This document shows positions 34,669 through 43,731 of a DNA stretch of 64,000 nucleotides, piece by piece. Each line of letters starts with the position of its first letter. Positions within the stretch are counted from its first letter, which is position 1. A program made the translations under genes and the position numbers. Under the pieces are notes generated by a model, which made no database searches, was not told the DNA's origin, and saw nothing but the letters and a program-made list of their open reading frames with translations. Source of the DNA: Lachnospiraceae bacterium (GTDB lineage: Bacteria > Bacillota > Clostridia > Lachnospirales > Lachnospiraceae); assembly GCA_015056735.1 (NCBI GenBank), contig SVFT01000004.1:124001-188000 (forward strand). Direction: 5' to 3'.

Positions 34669-35483
34669 AAAAACTTGTTCTATTACCGATCCTGGCTTTC
34701 CTGTTTTGCTGCGGTTTTAATTACAGCGCAGAATCTGTTCAGTATCTGAGCACGGAAAGCTACGGGATCCCTCTCTGGTCGGAGGTGATCTGCCTTGGTG
34801 ATGCCGATCCTTATCACGAAGTCGTGCTTCACGGTAACGATTATCTGGTCGTTTCGAAAGACGCCCTGATGACGGAGAAGGATGCGCAGGAGAGGCTTCT
34901 TGCCTATGGCGTGAACGTAACAAACAGCTATGTGCTCGATCACAACAGTCCGATCGTTATGATCGGAGATTCACGTTTTACGCACATGATCGAGGGAAAT
35001 AAGAAGAACCCCGGTCGCGAGATGCTGAACCTCGGCATCGACTGGTATGCCAAGGGAGGCAAAAACCTGTATTGGTTCAATAATATCGTAAAGCCCAATC
35101 TTGCGGGGCAGACAGCAGGGCGGACGATCATTATATCGCTTGGCGTAAATGATATCCTTTTCAGCGGTCTTGATCCTGATACGGTCGCGCGCGAGTATCA
35201 GGCGATGCTCCGTGATATTTCTGTTGCCTGGGGCGATGCGAACCTTTTCTTTACGACGGTCAACCCGATCTGTGAAGCGGATGGCGGCGAAGCCCTTAAC
35301 GGTCTGATCGATCGATTCAATCAGCAGATCAAAAAGGACCACCCGAAGAACGTCAGGATCCTGGACGCATGGCCGTATCTGGATACATCGATCCCAAGGT
35401 GCTATATCGATACGATCCATTTCAGTGAATTTACAAACAATGCGCTGTGTGATTTTTATATCACATCTACGATAGGCGCTTAA
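34665..35483 (+). CDS. SGNH/GDSL hydrolase family protein, secreted
   Basis: A 272 aa protein with an N-terminal signal peptide (about residues 1–22, Cys-rich end CCGFN that may be lipidated). SGNH blocks: block I MIGDSRFTHM (Ser103), block III ISLGVNDI (Asn about 161), block V YIDTIHFSEF (Asp and His about 249–252). It is an esterase or acyltransferase candidate acting on an envelope polymer. The start overlaps the preceding gene by 4 bp, so the Cys-type and Ser-type SGNH proteins are co-translated. Confidence 0.85.
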   Translation: MKKLVLLPILAFLFCCGFNYSAESVQYLSTESYGIPLWSEVICLGDADPYHEVVLHGNDYLVVSKDALMTEKDAQERLLAYGVNVTNSYVLDHNSPIVMIGDSRFTHMIEGNKKNPGREMLNLGIDWYAKGGKNLYWFNNIVKPNLAGQTAGRTIIISLGVNDILFSGLDPDTVAREYQAMLRDISVAWGDANLFFTTVNPICEADGGEALNGLIDRFNQQIKKDHPKNVRILDAWPYLDTSIPRCYIDTIHFSEFTNNALCDFYITSTIGA

Positions 35484-35495
35484 GCAGGAGGTATT

Positions 35496-36065
35496 ATGAA
35501 AAAAGGATTCTTTTTAACAGCAGTTTGCGTATCGCTTTTTTTAACGGCATGCGGCGATGATGCAAAAGTCATTCAAGGGGATGTAAAGACGGTTACATCG
35601 GAAAACAAGGACGAGAAGGCATCTGCAGGTGATGTCTCAAAGGATAAAGCATCCGGAAAAGGGTTCGTGTTTGTAACGGACGGCATTGAGATCGCTATGG
35701 ATATTGATGCTGCGGATACGCTTGATAAGCTCGGTGAACCCAACTCCTATTTTGAGGCTCCCAGCTGTGCTTTTGACGGCGTTGACAAGATGTATACCTA
35801 CAAAAGCTTTGAACTTGATACCTATCCGCAGGGCGATCGCGATCATATCTCTTCGATCGTATTTAAGGATGACGTGATCACGACAAAAGAAGGTATTGCG
35901 ATCGGAGATCCCGCTTCCAAGGTGATCGACACTTACGGAAGTGATTATGAGGAAGAGAAGGGCATGCATGTCTATAAAAAAGACGGCATGAAACTCTGCT
36001 TTATCATTAAAGATGACACGGTAGCCGCTGTCGAGTATCGTTCCACTGTTCTTGACGAGCAATAA
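35496..36065 (+). CDS. Hypothetical lipoprotein, 189 aa
   Basis: The signal peptide ends in the lipobox FLTACGDD (Cys at about 20). A charged linker (about 25–55) and a compact domain with a regular beta pattern follow (FVTDGIEIAMDIDAADTLDKLG, EGIAIGDPASKVIDTYG). The LGEPNSYFEAPSCAFDG region looks like the start of a BLIP/SmpA-like alpha-beta fold, but I cannot name the family. AGGAGG precedes the ATG. Embedded in the envelope operon, it is probably an accessory factor. Confidence 0.75.
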   Translation: MKKGFFLTAVCVSLFLTACGDDAKVIQGDVKTVTSENKDEKASAGDVSKDKASGKGFVFVTDGIEIAMDIDAADTLDKLGEPNSYFEAPSCAFDGVDKMYTYKSFELDTYPQGDRDHISSIVFKDDVITTKEGIAIGDPASKVIDTYGSDYEEEKGMHVYKKDGMKLCFIIKDDTVAAVEYRSTVLDEQ

Positions 36066-36075
36066 GGAGCTTTCC

Positions 36076-37092
36076 ATGAAAAAACTTTGCGTTTTGCCAA
36101 TGCTTGTAACAGTACTTTGCATGTCTTTATCTTTACCGGTTTGTGCCAGGCAGATCACCGTCTCGCTGGCCGGCGACTGCTCACTCGGAAAGCTTGCGAC
36201 GCATACATATGGCGGATCATTTAACGATTATTTCGATCGAAACGGTCCGGAGTATTTTTTTCAAAATGTCAGGGCGATCTTTGAAGCGGATGATATGACG
36301 CTTGTCAATTTTGAAGGTGTCCTGACCGAGTCGAATCATCTCGTACCTAAAACGTTCAATATCAAGGGGCATCCCGGTTATATCAGCATATTGCCGGTTT
36401 CGGGGATCGACGCTGTGACATTCGGTAATAATCATCGGATCGATTACGGAGCGCAGGGGATCGAAGATACGCTCAATGCATTTTCGTCGATCGGCCTTCC
36501 TTATGCATTTGATGAGCATGTAGGCTTTTATACTGCAAAAAACGGTATGAAGATCGGTTATGTCTCCGTAAATGTTTTGGATGGTGAAGGACCTGCAGGG
36601 ATCTATGTGCAGACAGGCATAAACAAACTCAAAGAAATGGGGAGTGATATCATTCTCGTATGCCCGCATTGGGGGATCGAGAGAGAGCATTACCCGACTC
36701 CCGAACAGACAGCTTTCGGCCGTGCCTGCATTGACCTTGGGGCCGATCTGGTTGTCGGATGCCATCCGCATGTGTTACAGGGCTTTGAGTGCTATAACGG
36801 GAAATATATCATCTACAGTCTCGGTAATTTCTGCTTTGGCGCGAATAAAAATCCGAAAGACAAGGATTCGATGATCGTGCAGGCAACATTTGCAGAGGAT
36901 GACAAGACGGGCGAACGCGCTTTTTTCATGCAGGTAATTCCCTGCATGATCAGTTCTCAGTCAAAATGTAACGACTATTGTCCGACGCCTGCCAATGGCG
37001 CGGCAAGATCAAGGATCATTGCAAATCTGAATCGGTTCAGTCAGCCTTTTGGAACGGCTGTTTCCGATGATGGGATCGTGACTACGAGATAA
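36076..37092 (+). CDS. CapA family protein (poly-gamma-glutamate capsule synthesis-like)
   Basis: A 338 aa protein from ATG 36076 (AAGGAG site, 11 bp after the lipoprotein stop). The signal peptide is about residues 1–24. The metallophosphoesterase-like CapA domain carries SLAGDCSLG, LVNFEGVL, FGNNHRIDYG, CPHWGIE and VVGCHPHVLQG, giving the conserved Asp, Asn and His set. CapA proteins are linked to poly-gamma-glutamate anchoring or export but many are of unknown function. No capBC genes are nearby, so the substrate may be different. Confidence 0.88.
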   Translation: MKKLCVLPMLVTVLCMSLSLPVCARQITVSLAGDCSLGKLATHTYGGSFNDYFDRNGPEYFFQNVRAIFEADDMTLVNFEGVLTESNHLVPKTFNIKGHPGYISILPVSGIDAVTFGNNHRIDYGAQGIEDTLNAFSSIGLPYAFDEHVGFYTAKNGMKIGYVSVNVLDGEGPAGIYVQTGINKLKEMGSDIILVCPHWGIEREHYPTPEQTAFGRACIDLGADLVVGCHPHVLQGFECYNGKYIIYSLGNFCFGANKNPKDKDSMIVQATFAEDDKTGERAFFMQVIPCMISSQSKCNDYCPTPANGAARSRIIANLNRFSQPFGTAVSDDGIVTTR

Positions 37093-37105
37093 AGGAGTTT
37101 GTAAG

Positions 37106-38344
37106 ATGGCAACAGTCAGACCTTTTTCCGCGATCAGACCTAAGAAAGGCCTTGAAGATCGCATTGCGGCATTGCCGTATGATGTATATAACAGAGCGGA
37201 AGCACGTGCGACAGCGTTAAAAGAGCCGCTTTCTTTTTTGAATATCGACAGACCGGAAACCCAGTTTCCGGAAGACTTTGATATGTATAGTGCACCCGTA
37301 TACGAAAAGGCGTCGTCTATGATCCGGCAGATGCTGGATGACGGCAGCTTTGTGCGTGAGAAAGCGCCTTGTTATTATATCTATGAATTGACGATGGATG
37401 GTCGCAGCCAGACAGGGATCGTGGCTTGTGCCTCTGTTGATGACTATGATCGGGCTGTTATTAAAAAGCACGAGAACACCAGAGCCGACAAGGAAGCAGA
37501 CCGGATCCGTCACGTTGACAGATGCAGTATGCAGACGGGGCCGATCTTTCTTGCATACCGTTCGACTGCTGCGATCAATGAGATCGTTGAAATGAAAAAA
37601 TGTGAAGATCCTCTTTATGATTTCACCTCCGATGACGGGATCACACACCGGGTTTGGATCATTGCAGAGAAGATGTTCATTGAGAAGATCGCAAATTGCT
37701 TTAGCGGCATGAATGAGATCTACATAGCAGACGGTCATCATCGTTGTGCTTCTGCGGTTCGCGTCGCAAAAATGAGAAGAGAGTCACATCCGGGCTATAC
37801 CGGAAAGGAAGAGTTTAATTACTTTCTTTCCGTTTTGTTTCCGGACGATCAGCTTATGATCATGGATTATAACCGCGTCCTGAAGGATCTGAACGGAAAC
37901 ACGCCTGAAGAATTGCTCGCAAAGCTTGAGAAGATCGCTTCTGTTCAGAACTGCGGGGAAAAAGCCGTAAAGCCTGCGCAAAAGGGCGAAGTAACAATGT
38001 ATCTTCAGAATTCGTGGTATAAACTGCGCTTTCATGACATACAGTCCGATGATCCTGTAAGATCACTGGATGTGTCGATCCTGCAGGATCGCGTTTTAGA
38101 ACCGCTTTTCGATATTCTGGATCCCAAAACAGATGCACGCATTGATTTTGTCGGCGGGATTCGAGGGCTCGAGGAGCTTGAGCGAAGAGTACATAGCGAT
38201 TGTAAGGTCGCTTTTGCCATGTATCCGACGTCGATCCGGGAACTGTTTGCGGTAGCGGATGCAGGTCTTTTGATGCCGCCCAAATCCACATGGTTTGAGC
38301 CGAAACTTCGAAGCGGACTTTTTCTTCATGAGATCGAACGATAG
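37106..38344 (+). CDS. DUF1015 family protein
   Basis: A 412 aa cytoplasmic protein. Family marks: RPFSAIRPKKGLEDRIAALPYDV (N-terminus), SFLNIDRPE, HENTRADKEADRI, ADGHHRCASAVRVA and a C-terminal FAMYPTSIRELFAVAD. In many Clostridia this family sits with serC and serA, whereas here it ends an envelope operon 25 kb from serCA. The biochemical role is uncertain. AAAGGAG precedes the ATG, and a strong bidirectional terminator follows the stop by 8 bp. Confidence 0.9.
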   Translation: MATVRPFSAIRPKKGLEDRIAALPYDVYNRAEARATALKEPLSFLNIDRPETQFPEDFDMYSAPVYEKASSMIRQMLDDGSFVREKAPCYYIYELTMDGRSQTGIVACASVDDYDRAVIKKHENTRADKEADRIRHVDRCSMQTGPIFLAYRSTAAINEIVEMKKCEDPLYDFTSDDGITHRVWIIAEKMFIEKIANCFSGMNEIYIADGHHRCASAVRVAKMRRESHPGYTGKEEFNYFLSVLFPDDQLMIMDYNRVLKDLNGNTPEELLAKLEKIASVQNCGEKAVKPAQKGEVTMYLQNSWYKLRFHDIQSDDPVRSLDVSILQDRVLEPLFDILDPKTDARIDFVGGIRGLEELERRVHSDCKVAFAMYPTSIRELFAVADAGLLMPPKSTWFEPKLRSGLFLHEIER

Positions 38345-38352
38345 AGTAAAAG

Positions 38353-38385
38353 AAAAAGAACTCCCCAAAAAAGGGAGTTCTTTTT
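38353..38385. terminator. Bidirectional terminator between the envelope operon and tRNA-Thr
   Basis: AAAAAGAACTCCC (38353–38365) pairs with GGGAGTTCTTTTT (38373–38385): a 13 bp perfect stem with a 7-base loop. It serves the DUF1015 gene on the plus strand and the tRNA on the minus strand. Confidence 0.93.
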
Positions 38386-38390
38386 ATGTC

Positions 38391-38463
38391 AGCCGAAAAA
38401 GGGACTCGAACCCTCGACCCCTTCATTACGAGTGAAGTGCTCTACCGACTGAGCTATTTCGGC
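38391..38463 (-). tRNA. tRNA-Thr, anticodon CGT
   Basis: On the minus strand a full 73-base cloverleaf: acceptor GCCGAAA/TTTCGGC with discriminator T, D arm GCTC…GAGC, anticodon stem CTTCA/TGAAG with loop CTCGTAA (anticodon CGT, reads ACG), variable loop GGGTC, and T arm with TTCGAGT loop. The 3' CCA is not encoded. A consensus promoter lies upstream and a terminator follows 6 bp after the 3' end. Confidence 0.96.
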
Positions 38464-38478
38464 ATGTCCGACTTTTGT

Positions 38479-38507
38479 ATTATAATGGTTCGCTCTTCTT
38501 TTTGCAA
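38479..38507 (-). promoter_or_regulatory. Promoter of tRNA-Thr(CGT)
   Basis: On the minus strand TTGCAA (38502–38507), 17 bp, perfect TATAAT (38479–38484). Transcription would begin about 8 bp before the mature tRNA 5' end. Confidence 0.8.
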
Positions 38508-38541
38508 GGTGTTTTTTTCGTTTCCGGCCTCCTATTTTTCT

Positions 38542-38570
38542 TTTACAAGAGTAGTTGAAAATGGTATACT
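38542..38570 (+). promoter_or_regulatory. Promoter of ftsK/spoIIIE
   Basis: TTTACA (38542–38547), 17 bp, TATACT (38565–38570) with a TGG extended -10, 40 bp before the ftsK ATG. It is the only clear promoter I see for the long downstream gene run. Confidence 0.65.
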
Positions 38571-38610
38571 AATAAATGTATGTTCTAAAGATATTAACGT
38601 AGGTGGGATC

Positions 38611-41163
38611 ATGGCAACAAGCAAGGCTGGAAGAAATTCGAATGGGACAAGATCCGGGAGAAACAATACAAGGAGATCATCCTCTTCGGGTTCTAGAAGA
38701 AACGGTGGACAGAGTGATTTATCCCGAGAGATCTGTCTGATCCTCGCTCTTGCGGCATCGGTCCTCCTTTTTTTATGCAATTTCGGTACGATCGGGCCGA
38801 TCGGCGACGCGATCAGCAGTGTTCAGTTCGGTGTTTTGGGACTGCCGGCTTATCTGTTCCCGATCCTGGTGTTTATCGCTATTGTTTTTAAGATGGCCAA
38901 TCGATCGAATGCGATCGCCACACTGAAACTTGTAAGCGGTGTGGTGCTGTATTTTCTGATCGGCGTTATCTGCGATATGATCTGGGGGTATCAGGTATCA
39001 GGTGATGATCAGACTTTGTTTGATATCCTTCCCGAGATCTATCGACACTGCGCGGAGTACAAAACAGGAGGCGGCATTATTGCCGGTTCGTTATCGTATC
39101 TGATGCATCACTTTCTTGACAGGACCGGCACGATTCTGGTGCTCATCGTTCTGTTTTTGATCTGTGCAGTTATCATCTCGGAACGGTCGCTTTTGCGCGG
39201 CGTGCGACAGAGCGGCGAGTTTCTTTATGAGAAGAGCCGCGAGGAGTCACGGAAAAGACGCGAACGCGCAGAACTGAGGAGAGAAGAAGAAGAGCGTCTT
39301 CGTAAAGAGGAAGCCTTGAAATTAGAGCAGGATGAACAGGAAAAGATCCTGCGTATGGATAAAAAGGTCAGCGGCGTAATGGCTGACCCCACGATCGAAC
39401 CGAAACCCGAATCATCAAGGCGTGATGATATTCATGAGATCACGGTTGACGAAGACATTTTTGATGATGTTGAGCATATCAGGGTGCATGCGGAAGAGGC
39501 GGAAGCGCCTAGTATGCATTTTTATGAAGAGGCTGAAACATACACAGAAGATCAGATGATCCCGGATGATGTTCCTACACCCATTCCTTTGCCGCATCGT
39601 GAACCTAAGCTGCATGAACCCGAAGCGGAACCTGCCTCTCGTCCTATGCCCGAGCCTGTCAAAGAGCCTGCGCGAAGAACAAAGAAACCGGCTGCATATA
39701 AGCTTCCGCCGATCGATCTTTTGAATAAGAGTACCGGAAGCGGCGTGAAGGATTCTGCCGATTATCTGAAAACGACAGCAGAGAGACTTACCCAGACACT
39801 GAAAAGCTTCGGCGTTGATGTGACTGTAACGGATATCAGTCAGGGACCGAGTGTTACGAGATACGAAATGAAGCCTGCGATCGGCGTAAAAGTCAGCCGG
39901 ATCGTCAATCTTGCCGATGACATCAAGCTCAGTCTTGCAGCAACGGATATCCGTATAGAGGCACCTATCCCGGGCAAACAGGCGGTGGGGATCGAAGTAC
40001 CCAATAAAGAGAATGCCACTGTTGCACTTCGTGATCTCTTGGAGAGCCGTGAGTTTAAATCCGCAACATCCAAGATCTCATTTGCCGTCGGAAAAGATAT
40101 AGGCGGTAAAACGATCGTAACGGATATTGCGAAGATGCCACACATGCTGATCGCCGGTGCGACCGGATCCGGTAAGAGTGTGTGTATCAATACGCTTATC
40201 ATGAGCATTCTCTATAAGGCATCACCGGATGAAGTGAAACTTATCATGGTCGACCCTAAGGTCGTAGAGCTCAGCGTATATAACGGCATTCCGCATCTTT
40301 TGCAGGAAGTTGTAACAGATACAAAGAAAGCAGCCGCGACATTAAACTGGGCAGTGGCGGAGATGACCAAGCGTTATCAGGCTTTTGCGGATATGGAAGT
40401 ACGCGATCTTGTCGGCTTTAATAAAAAAGCGGCCGAAATGGCAGGACAGGAAAATGCGCCTTCGATCATGCCACAGATCGTGATCATTGTCGACGAGCTT
40501 GCGGATCTGATGATGGTTGCGGCAAAAGAAGTTGAGGATTCGATCTGTCGTCTTGCGCAGCTTGCGCGTGCTGCCGGGATCCACCTGATCCTTGCGACGC
40601 AGCGTCCGAGCGTGGATGTTATTACAGGACTGATCAAAGCAAATATGCCAAGCCGTATTGCTTTTGCCGTATCGAGCGGCGTAGACTCCCGAACGATCCT
40701 GGATATGAACGGGGCAGAGAAGCTTCTCGGAAAAGGCGATATGCTTTTCTATCCGCAGTCCTATCCGAAACCGGCACGTATTCAAGGTGCATTTGTATCG
40801 GATGCCGAAGTCGGCAAAGTTGTATCGTTCTTAAAAGAGCAGGCCGGCGGAAACGTTGTTTATGATGAAAACATCAGCAAAGAGATACAAGGGATGCAGC
40901 GTTCATCCTCAGACGTTTCTGATTCGGACGGTGGTTCCGATTATGATGATCTGTTTGCCGAAGTGGGCCGTTTTATCATAGAAAGTGACAAGGCTTCGAT
41001 CGGATCTATACAGCGTAAGTTCCGCGTCGGATTTAACCGCGCCGCACGTATCATGGACCAGCTTTGCGACGCTGGTGTTGTCGGCGAAGAAGAGGGAACC
41101 AAGCCCAGAAGGATCCTGATGAGCCCTGAGCAGTTTGAGCAGTATATTGAAGAATATGTATAA
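38611..41163 (+). CDS. ftsK: FtsK/SpoIIIE family DNA translocase
   Basis: An 850 aa protein from ATG 38611; the frame extends upstream through the tRNA, which cannot be coding. Layout: Arg/Ser-rich cytoplasmic N-terminus (1–40), about four membrane helices (about 45–200), a long charged linker with Pro-rich parts (about 200–370), then the RecA-like motor with Walker [11 protein letters not shown] (about 515–524) and Walker [14 protein letters not shown]-terminal winged-helix gamma domain ([20 protein letters not shown]) reads KOPS/SRS DNA motifs. It pumps chromosomal DNA through the division or sporulation septum. Confidence 0.96.
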   Translation: MATSKAGRNSNGTRSGRNNTRRSSSSGSRRNGGQSDLSREICLILALAASVLLFLCNFGTIGPIGDAISSVQFGVLGLPAYLFPILVFIAIVFKMANRSNAIATLKLVSGVVLYFLIGVICDMIWGYQVSGDDQTLFDILPEIYRHCAEYKTGGGIIAGSLSYLMHHFLDRTGTILVLIVLFLICAVIISERSLLRGVRQSGEFLYEKSREESRKRRERAELRREEEERLRKEEALKLEQDEQEKILRMDKKVSGVMADPTIEPKPESSRRDDIHEITVDEDIFDDVEHIRVHAEEAEAPSMHFYEEAETYTEDQMIPDDVPTPIPLPHREPKLHEPEAEPASRPMPEPVKEPARRTKKPAAYKLPPIDLLNKSTGSGVKDSADYLKTTAERLTQTLKSFGVDVTVTDISQGPSVTRYEMKPAIGVKVSRIVNLADDIKLSLAATDIRIEAPIPGKQAVGIEVPNKENATVALRDLLESREFKSATSKISFAVGKDIGGKTIVTDIAKMPHMLIAGATGSGKSVCINTLIMSILYKASPDEVKLIMVDPKVVELSVYNGIPHLLQEVVTDTKKAAATLNWAVAEMTKRYQAFADMEVRDLVGFNKKAAEMAGQENAPSIMPQIVIIVDELADLMMVAAKEVEDSICRLAQLARAAGIHLILATQRPSVDVITGLIKANMPSRIAFAVSSGVDSRTILDMNGAEKLLGKGDMLFYPQSYPKPARIQGAFVSDAEVGKVVSFLKEQAGGNVVYDENISKEIQGMQRSSSDVSDSDGGSDYDDLFAEVGRFIIESDKASIGSIQRKFRVGFNRAARIMDQLCDAGVVGEEEGTKPRRILMSPEQFEQYIEEYV

Positions 41164-41192
41164 AAGGAAATGGAAAGAATTGGAGGATCATA

Positions 41193-42863
41193 ATGAAGAG
41201 TGATATCGAGATCGCGCGCGAGGCGCAAATGTCCCCGATCACAGACGTTGCTGCCACGCTCGATATTCCGGAAGATGATCTGGAATTATACGGAAAATAT
41301 AAAGCAAAATTATCTGAATCGTATCTTCGTAGTTTACATAACAAAACTGATGGAAAGCTTGTCCTTGTTACAGCGATCAATCCCACTCCTGCGGGAGAGG
41401 GAAAGACAACTGTAACCGTCGGCTTAGGCGAAGCATTCGGAAAGCTTGGCAAAAAAGCTGTGATCGCCCTGCGTGAGCCTAGCCTTGGCCCCTGCTTTGG
41501 GATCAAAGGCGGTGCTGCAGGCGGAGGATATGCACAGGTCGTTCCGATGGATGATCTTAATCTGCATTTTACAGGCGATTTTCATGCGATCACTTCTGCA
41601 AACAATCTATTGGCCGCGCTTCTCGATAACCATATTCAGCAAGGAAACGCATTGGATATCGATACGCGCAATGTCATCTGGAAGCGATGCGAGGATATGA
41701 ACGATCGTGTGCTCCGCAATATTGTTGTCGGCCTTGGTGAAAAGACGGACGGTGTTGTCAGGGAAGATCATTTTGTGATCACCGTTGCATCTGAGATCAT
41801 GGCGATTCTTTGCCTTGCGGAAGACCTTGATGATCTGAGAGATCGCATTTCCAGGATCGTTGTCGCATACGATCGCAGCGGAAAGCCTGTTACGGCTAAA
41901 GATCTGCAGGCGGTCGGTGCCATGACTGCTCTTTTAAAAGACGCCATGAAACCGAATCTGATCCAGACACTTGAGCATACGCCTGCGATCGTTCACGGCG
42001 GTCCTTTTGCCAACATCGCACATGGGTGCAATTCTCTGCGCGCCACAAAAGCTGCTTTGAAGATGGCCGATTACGTGATCACGGAGGCAGGATTCGGTGC
42101 CGATCTCGGCGCAGAGAAGTTTCTTGACATTAAATGCCGTATCGGCGGTCTTAAACCGGATGCGGTCGTACTGGTCGCAACGGTCAGAGCCCTAAAATAT
42201 AACGGTGGTGTTGCAAAGGCAGATCTGAACAAAGAGGATCTCGATGCTTTAAAGCGCGGGATCGTCAACTTGGAAAAACACATTGAGAACCTGCATAAAT
42301 ACAATGTCCCGGTTGTCGTTGCGCTGAATGCCTTTGTCAGTGATACGGAAGCAGAAGTTGCTTTTGTCCGTTCTTTCTGCCTGGATCACGACTGCGCTTT
42401 TGCTCATGCCAAAGTCTGGGAAAAAGGCGGTGAAGGCGGGATTGATCTTGCAAAAGAGGTCCTTCATATTCTGGATACGAAGGAAAGCGGGTACAGACCG
42501 ATCTATCCTTTGGATCTTCCGCTTGAAGAGAAGATCCGGGTCATTTCGAAAGAGATTTACGGCGCAGACGGAATCGATATTTCTTCCAAGGCACAGAAGC
42601 AGCTTCAAAAGCTGGAAGAACTTGGGTATGGCGATCTGCCGATCTGTGTGGCGAAAACGCAGTATTCTCTGTCGGATGATGCTTCACTTCTCGGAAGACC
42701 GGCAGGGTTCAAGATGCATGTTCGTGAAGCTTATGTTTCGGCGGGCGCCGGATTTGTTGTTGTGTTGACCGGTTCCGTTATGACGATGCCGGGACTTCCC
42801 AAGCAGCCCGCTGCATTTAATATCGACGTTGATCACGACGGAAATATCGTCGGACTATTCTGA
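41193..42863 (+). CDS. fhs: Formate–tetrahydrofolate ligase
   Basis: A 556 aa enzyme, the standard length, making 10-formyl-THF from formate, THF and ATP. The P-loop-like [17 protein letters not shown] (about 66–82) and the [22 protein letters not shown] region are diagnostic. [16 protein letters not shown] follows. GGAGG precedes the ATG. It is paired with folD (16 bp gap), giving the one-carbon path formate → 10-formyl-THF → methenyl/methylene-THF. No acetyl-CoA synthase genes are seen, so it probably feeds purine and amino acid synthesis rather than acetogenesis. Confidence 0.98.
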   Translation: MKSDIEIAREAQMSPITDVAATLDIPEDDLELYGKYKAKLSESYLRSLHNKTDGKLVLVTAINPTPAGEGKTTVTVGLGEAFGKLGKKAVIALREPSLGPCFGIKGGAAGGGYAQVVPMDDLNLHFTGDFHAITSANNLLAALLDNHIQQGNALDIDTRNVIWKRCEDMNDRVLRNIVVGLGEKTDGVVREDHFVITVASEIMAILCLAEDLDDLRDRISRIVVAYDRSGKPVTAKDLQAVGAMTALLKDAMKPNLIQTLEHTPAIVHGGPFANIAHGCNSLRATKAALKMADYVITEAGFGADLGAEKFLDIKCRIGGLKPDAVVLVATVRALKYNGGVAKADLNKEDLDALKRGIVNLEKHIENLHKYNVPVVVALNAFVSDTEAEVAFVRSFCLDHDCAFAHAKVWEKGGEGGIDLAKEVLHILDTKESGYRPIYPLDLPLEEKIRVISKEIYGADGIDISSKAQKQLQKLEELGYGDLPICVAKTQYSLSDDASLLGRPAGFKMHVREAYVSAGAGFVVVLTGSVMTMPGLPKQPAAFNIDVDHDGNIVGLF

Positions 42864-42879
42864 TTCGGAGAGTTTTATC

Positions 42880-43731
42880 ATGACGAAGATCATTGATGGG
42901 AAAGCGATCTCACAGGCGATCAAGGATGAAGTAAAAGACACTGTGGATGCGCTCAAAAAAGACGGAAAAGAGATCGCGCTTGCGGTCATTCAGGTCGGAG
43001 ACGATCCGGCTTCCGCTGTCTATGTAAATAACAAGAAAAAAGCATGTGCTTATGTGGGGATCCGTTCAATATCATACGAATTACCTGAGGTGACCACAGA
43101 AGAAGAACTGCTTAAACTCATTAACGATTTAAATAATGATCCTTCCTGTAATGGAATTCTGGTCCAGCTGCCGCTTCCTTCCCATATCCGTGAAGATGTG
43201 ATTATTAAGGCGATCCACCCTTCGAAAGATGTGGACGGTTTTCATCCTGAAAACGTGGGAGCGATGCTGATCGGTCAGCCCGGTTTTCTATCCTGTACAC
43301 CGGCCGGTATCATTCAGCTCCTTAAGAGAAGCGATATTTCGATCGAGGGTAAAGAATGTGTTGTGATCGGAAGAAGCAATATTGTCGGCAAACCGATGGC
43401 GGCTTTGCTTCTTCGGGAAAACGGTACCGTTACGGTATGTCATTCAAGAACAAAGAACTTAAAAGAAGTGTGTCGTCGTGCCGATATCCTGATCGTTGCG
43501 ATCGGAAAGCCTAAAATGATCGGCCCCGAATACATCAAAGAAGGGGCTGTTGTGATTGATGTCGGCATACACCGTATGGAAAATAAAAAGCTTTGCGGAG
43601 ACGTTGATTATGACGCTGTTTTTTCAAGATGCAGCGCGATCACTCCTGTTCCGGGCGGCGTCGGACCGATGACGATCGCCATGTTAATGTATAATTGCGT
43701 TCTTTCCGGAAAGGATAATCCGAACAGATGA
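42880..43731 (+). CDS. folD: Bifunctional methylenetetrahydrofolate dehydrogenase / methenyltetrahydrofolate cyclohydrolase
   Basis: A 283 aa protein from ATG 42880; the frame extends upstream into fhs. Signatures: YVNNKKKACAYVGI with the catalytic Lys, GILVQLPLPSHI, HPSKDVDGFHPENVG, NADP Rossmann VIGRSNIVGKPMA and the C-terminal PVPGGVGPMTIAML. It interconverts methylene-, methenyl- and 10-formyl-THF using NADP(H). It is co-transcribed with fhs. The stop overlaps the next ATG by 4 bp. Confidence 0.97.
   Translation: MTKIIDGKAISQAIKDEVKDTVDALKKDGKEIALAVIQVGDDPASAVYVNNKKKACAYVGIRSISYELPEVTTEEELLKLINDLNNDPSCNGILVQLPLPSHIREDVIIKAIHPSKDVDGFHPENVGAMLIGQPGFLSCTPAGIIQLLKRSDISIEGKECVVIGRSNIVGKPMAALLLRENGTVTVCHSRTKNLKEVCRRADILIVAIGKPKMIGPEYIKEGAVVIDVGIHRMENKKLCGDVDYDAVFSRCSAITPVPGGVGPMTIAMLMYNCVLSGKDNPNR

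Noticed and set aside
38386-38610. In-frame upstream extension of ftsK adding 75 residues
   Set aside because: It reads through the tRNA-Thr gene on the other strand and through the ftsK promoter; ATG 38611 fits the Arg/Ser-rich FtsK N-terminus.
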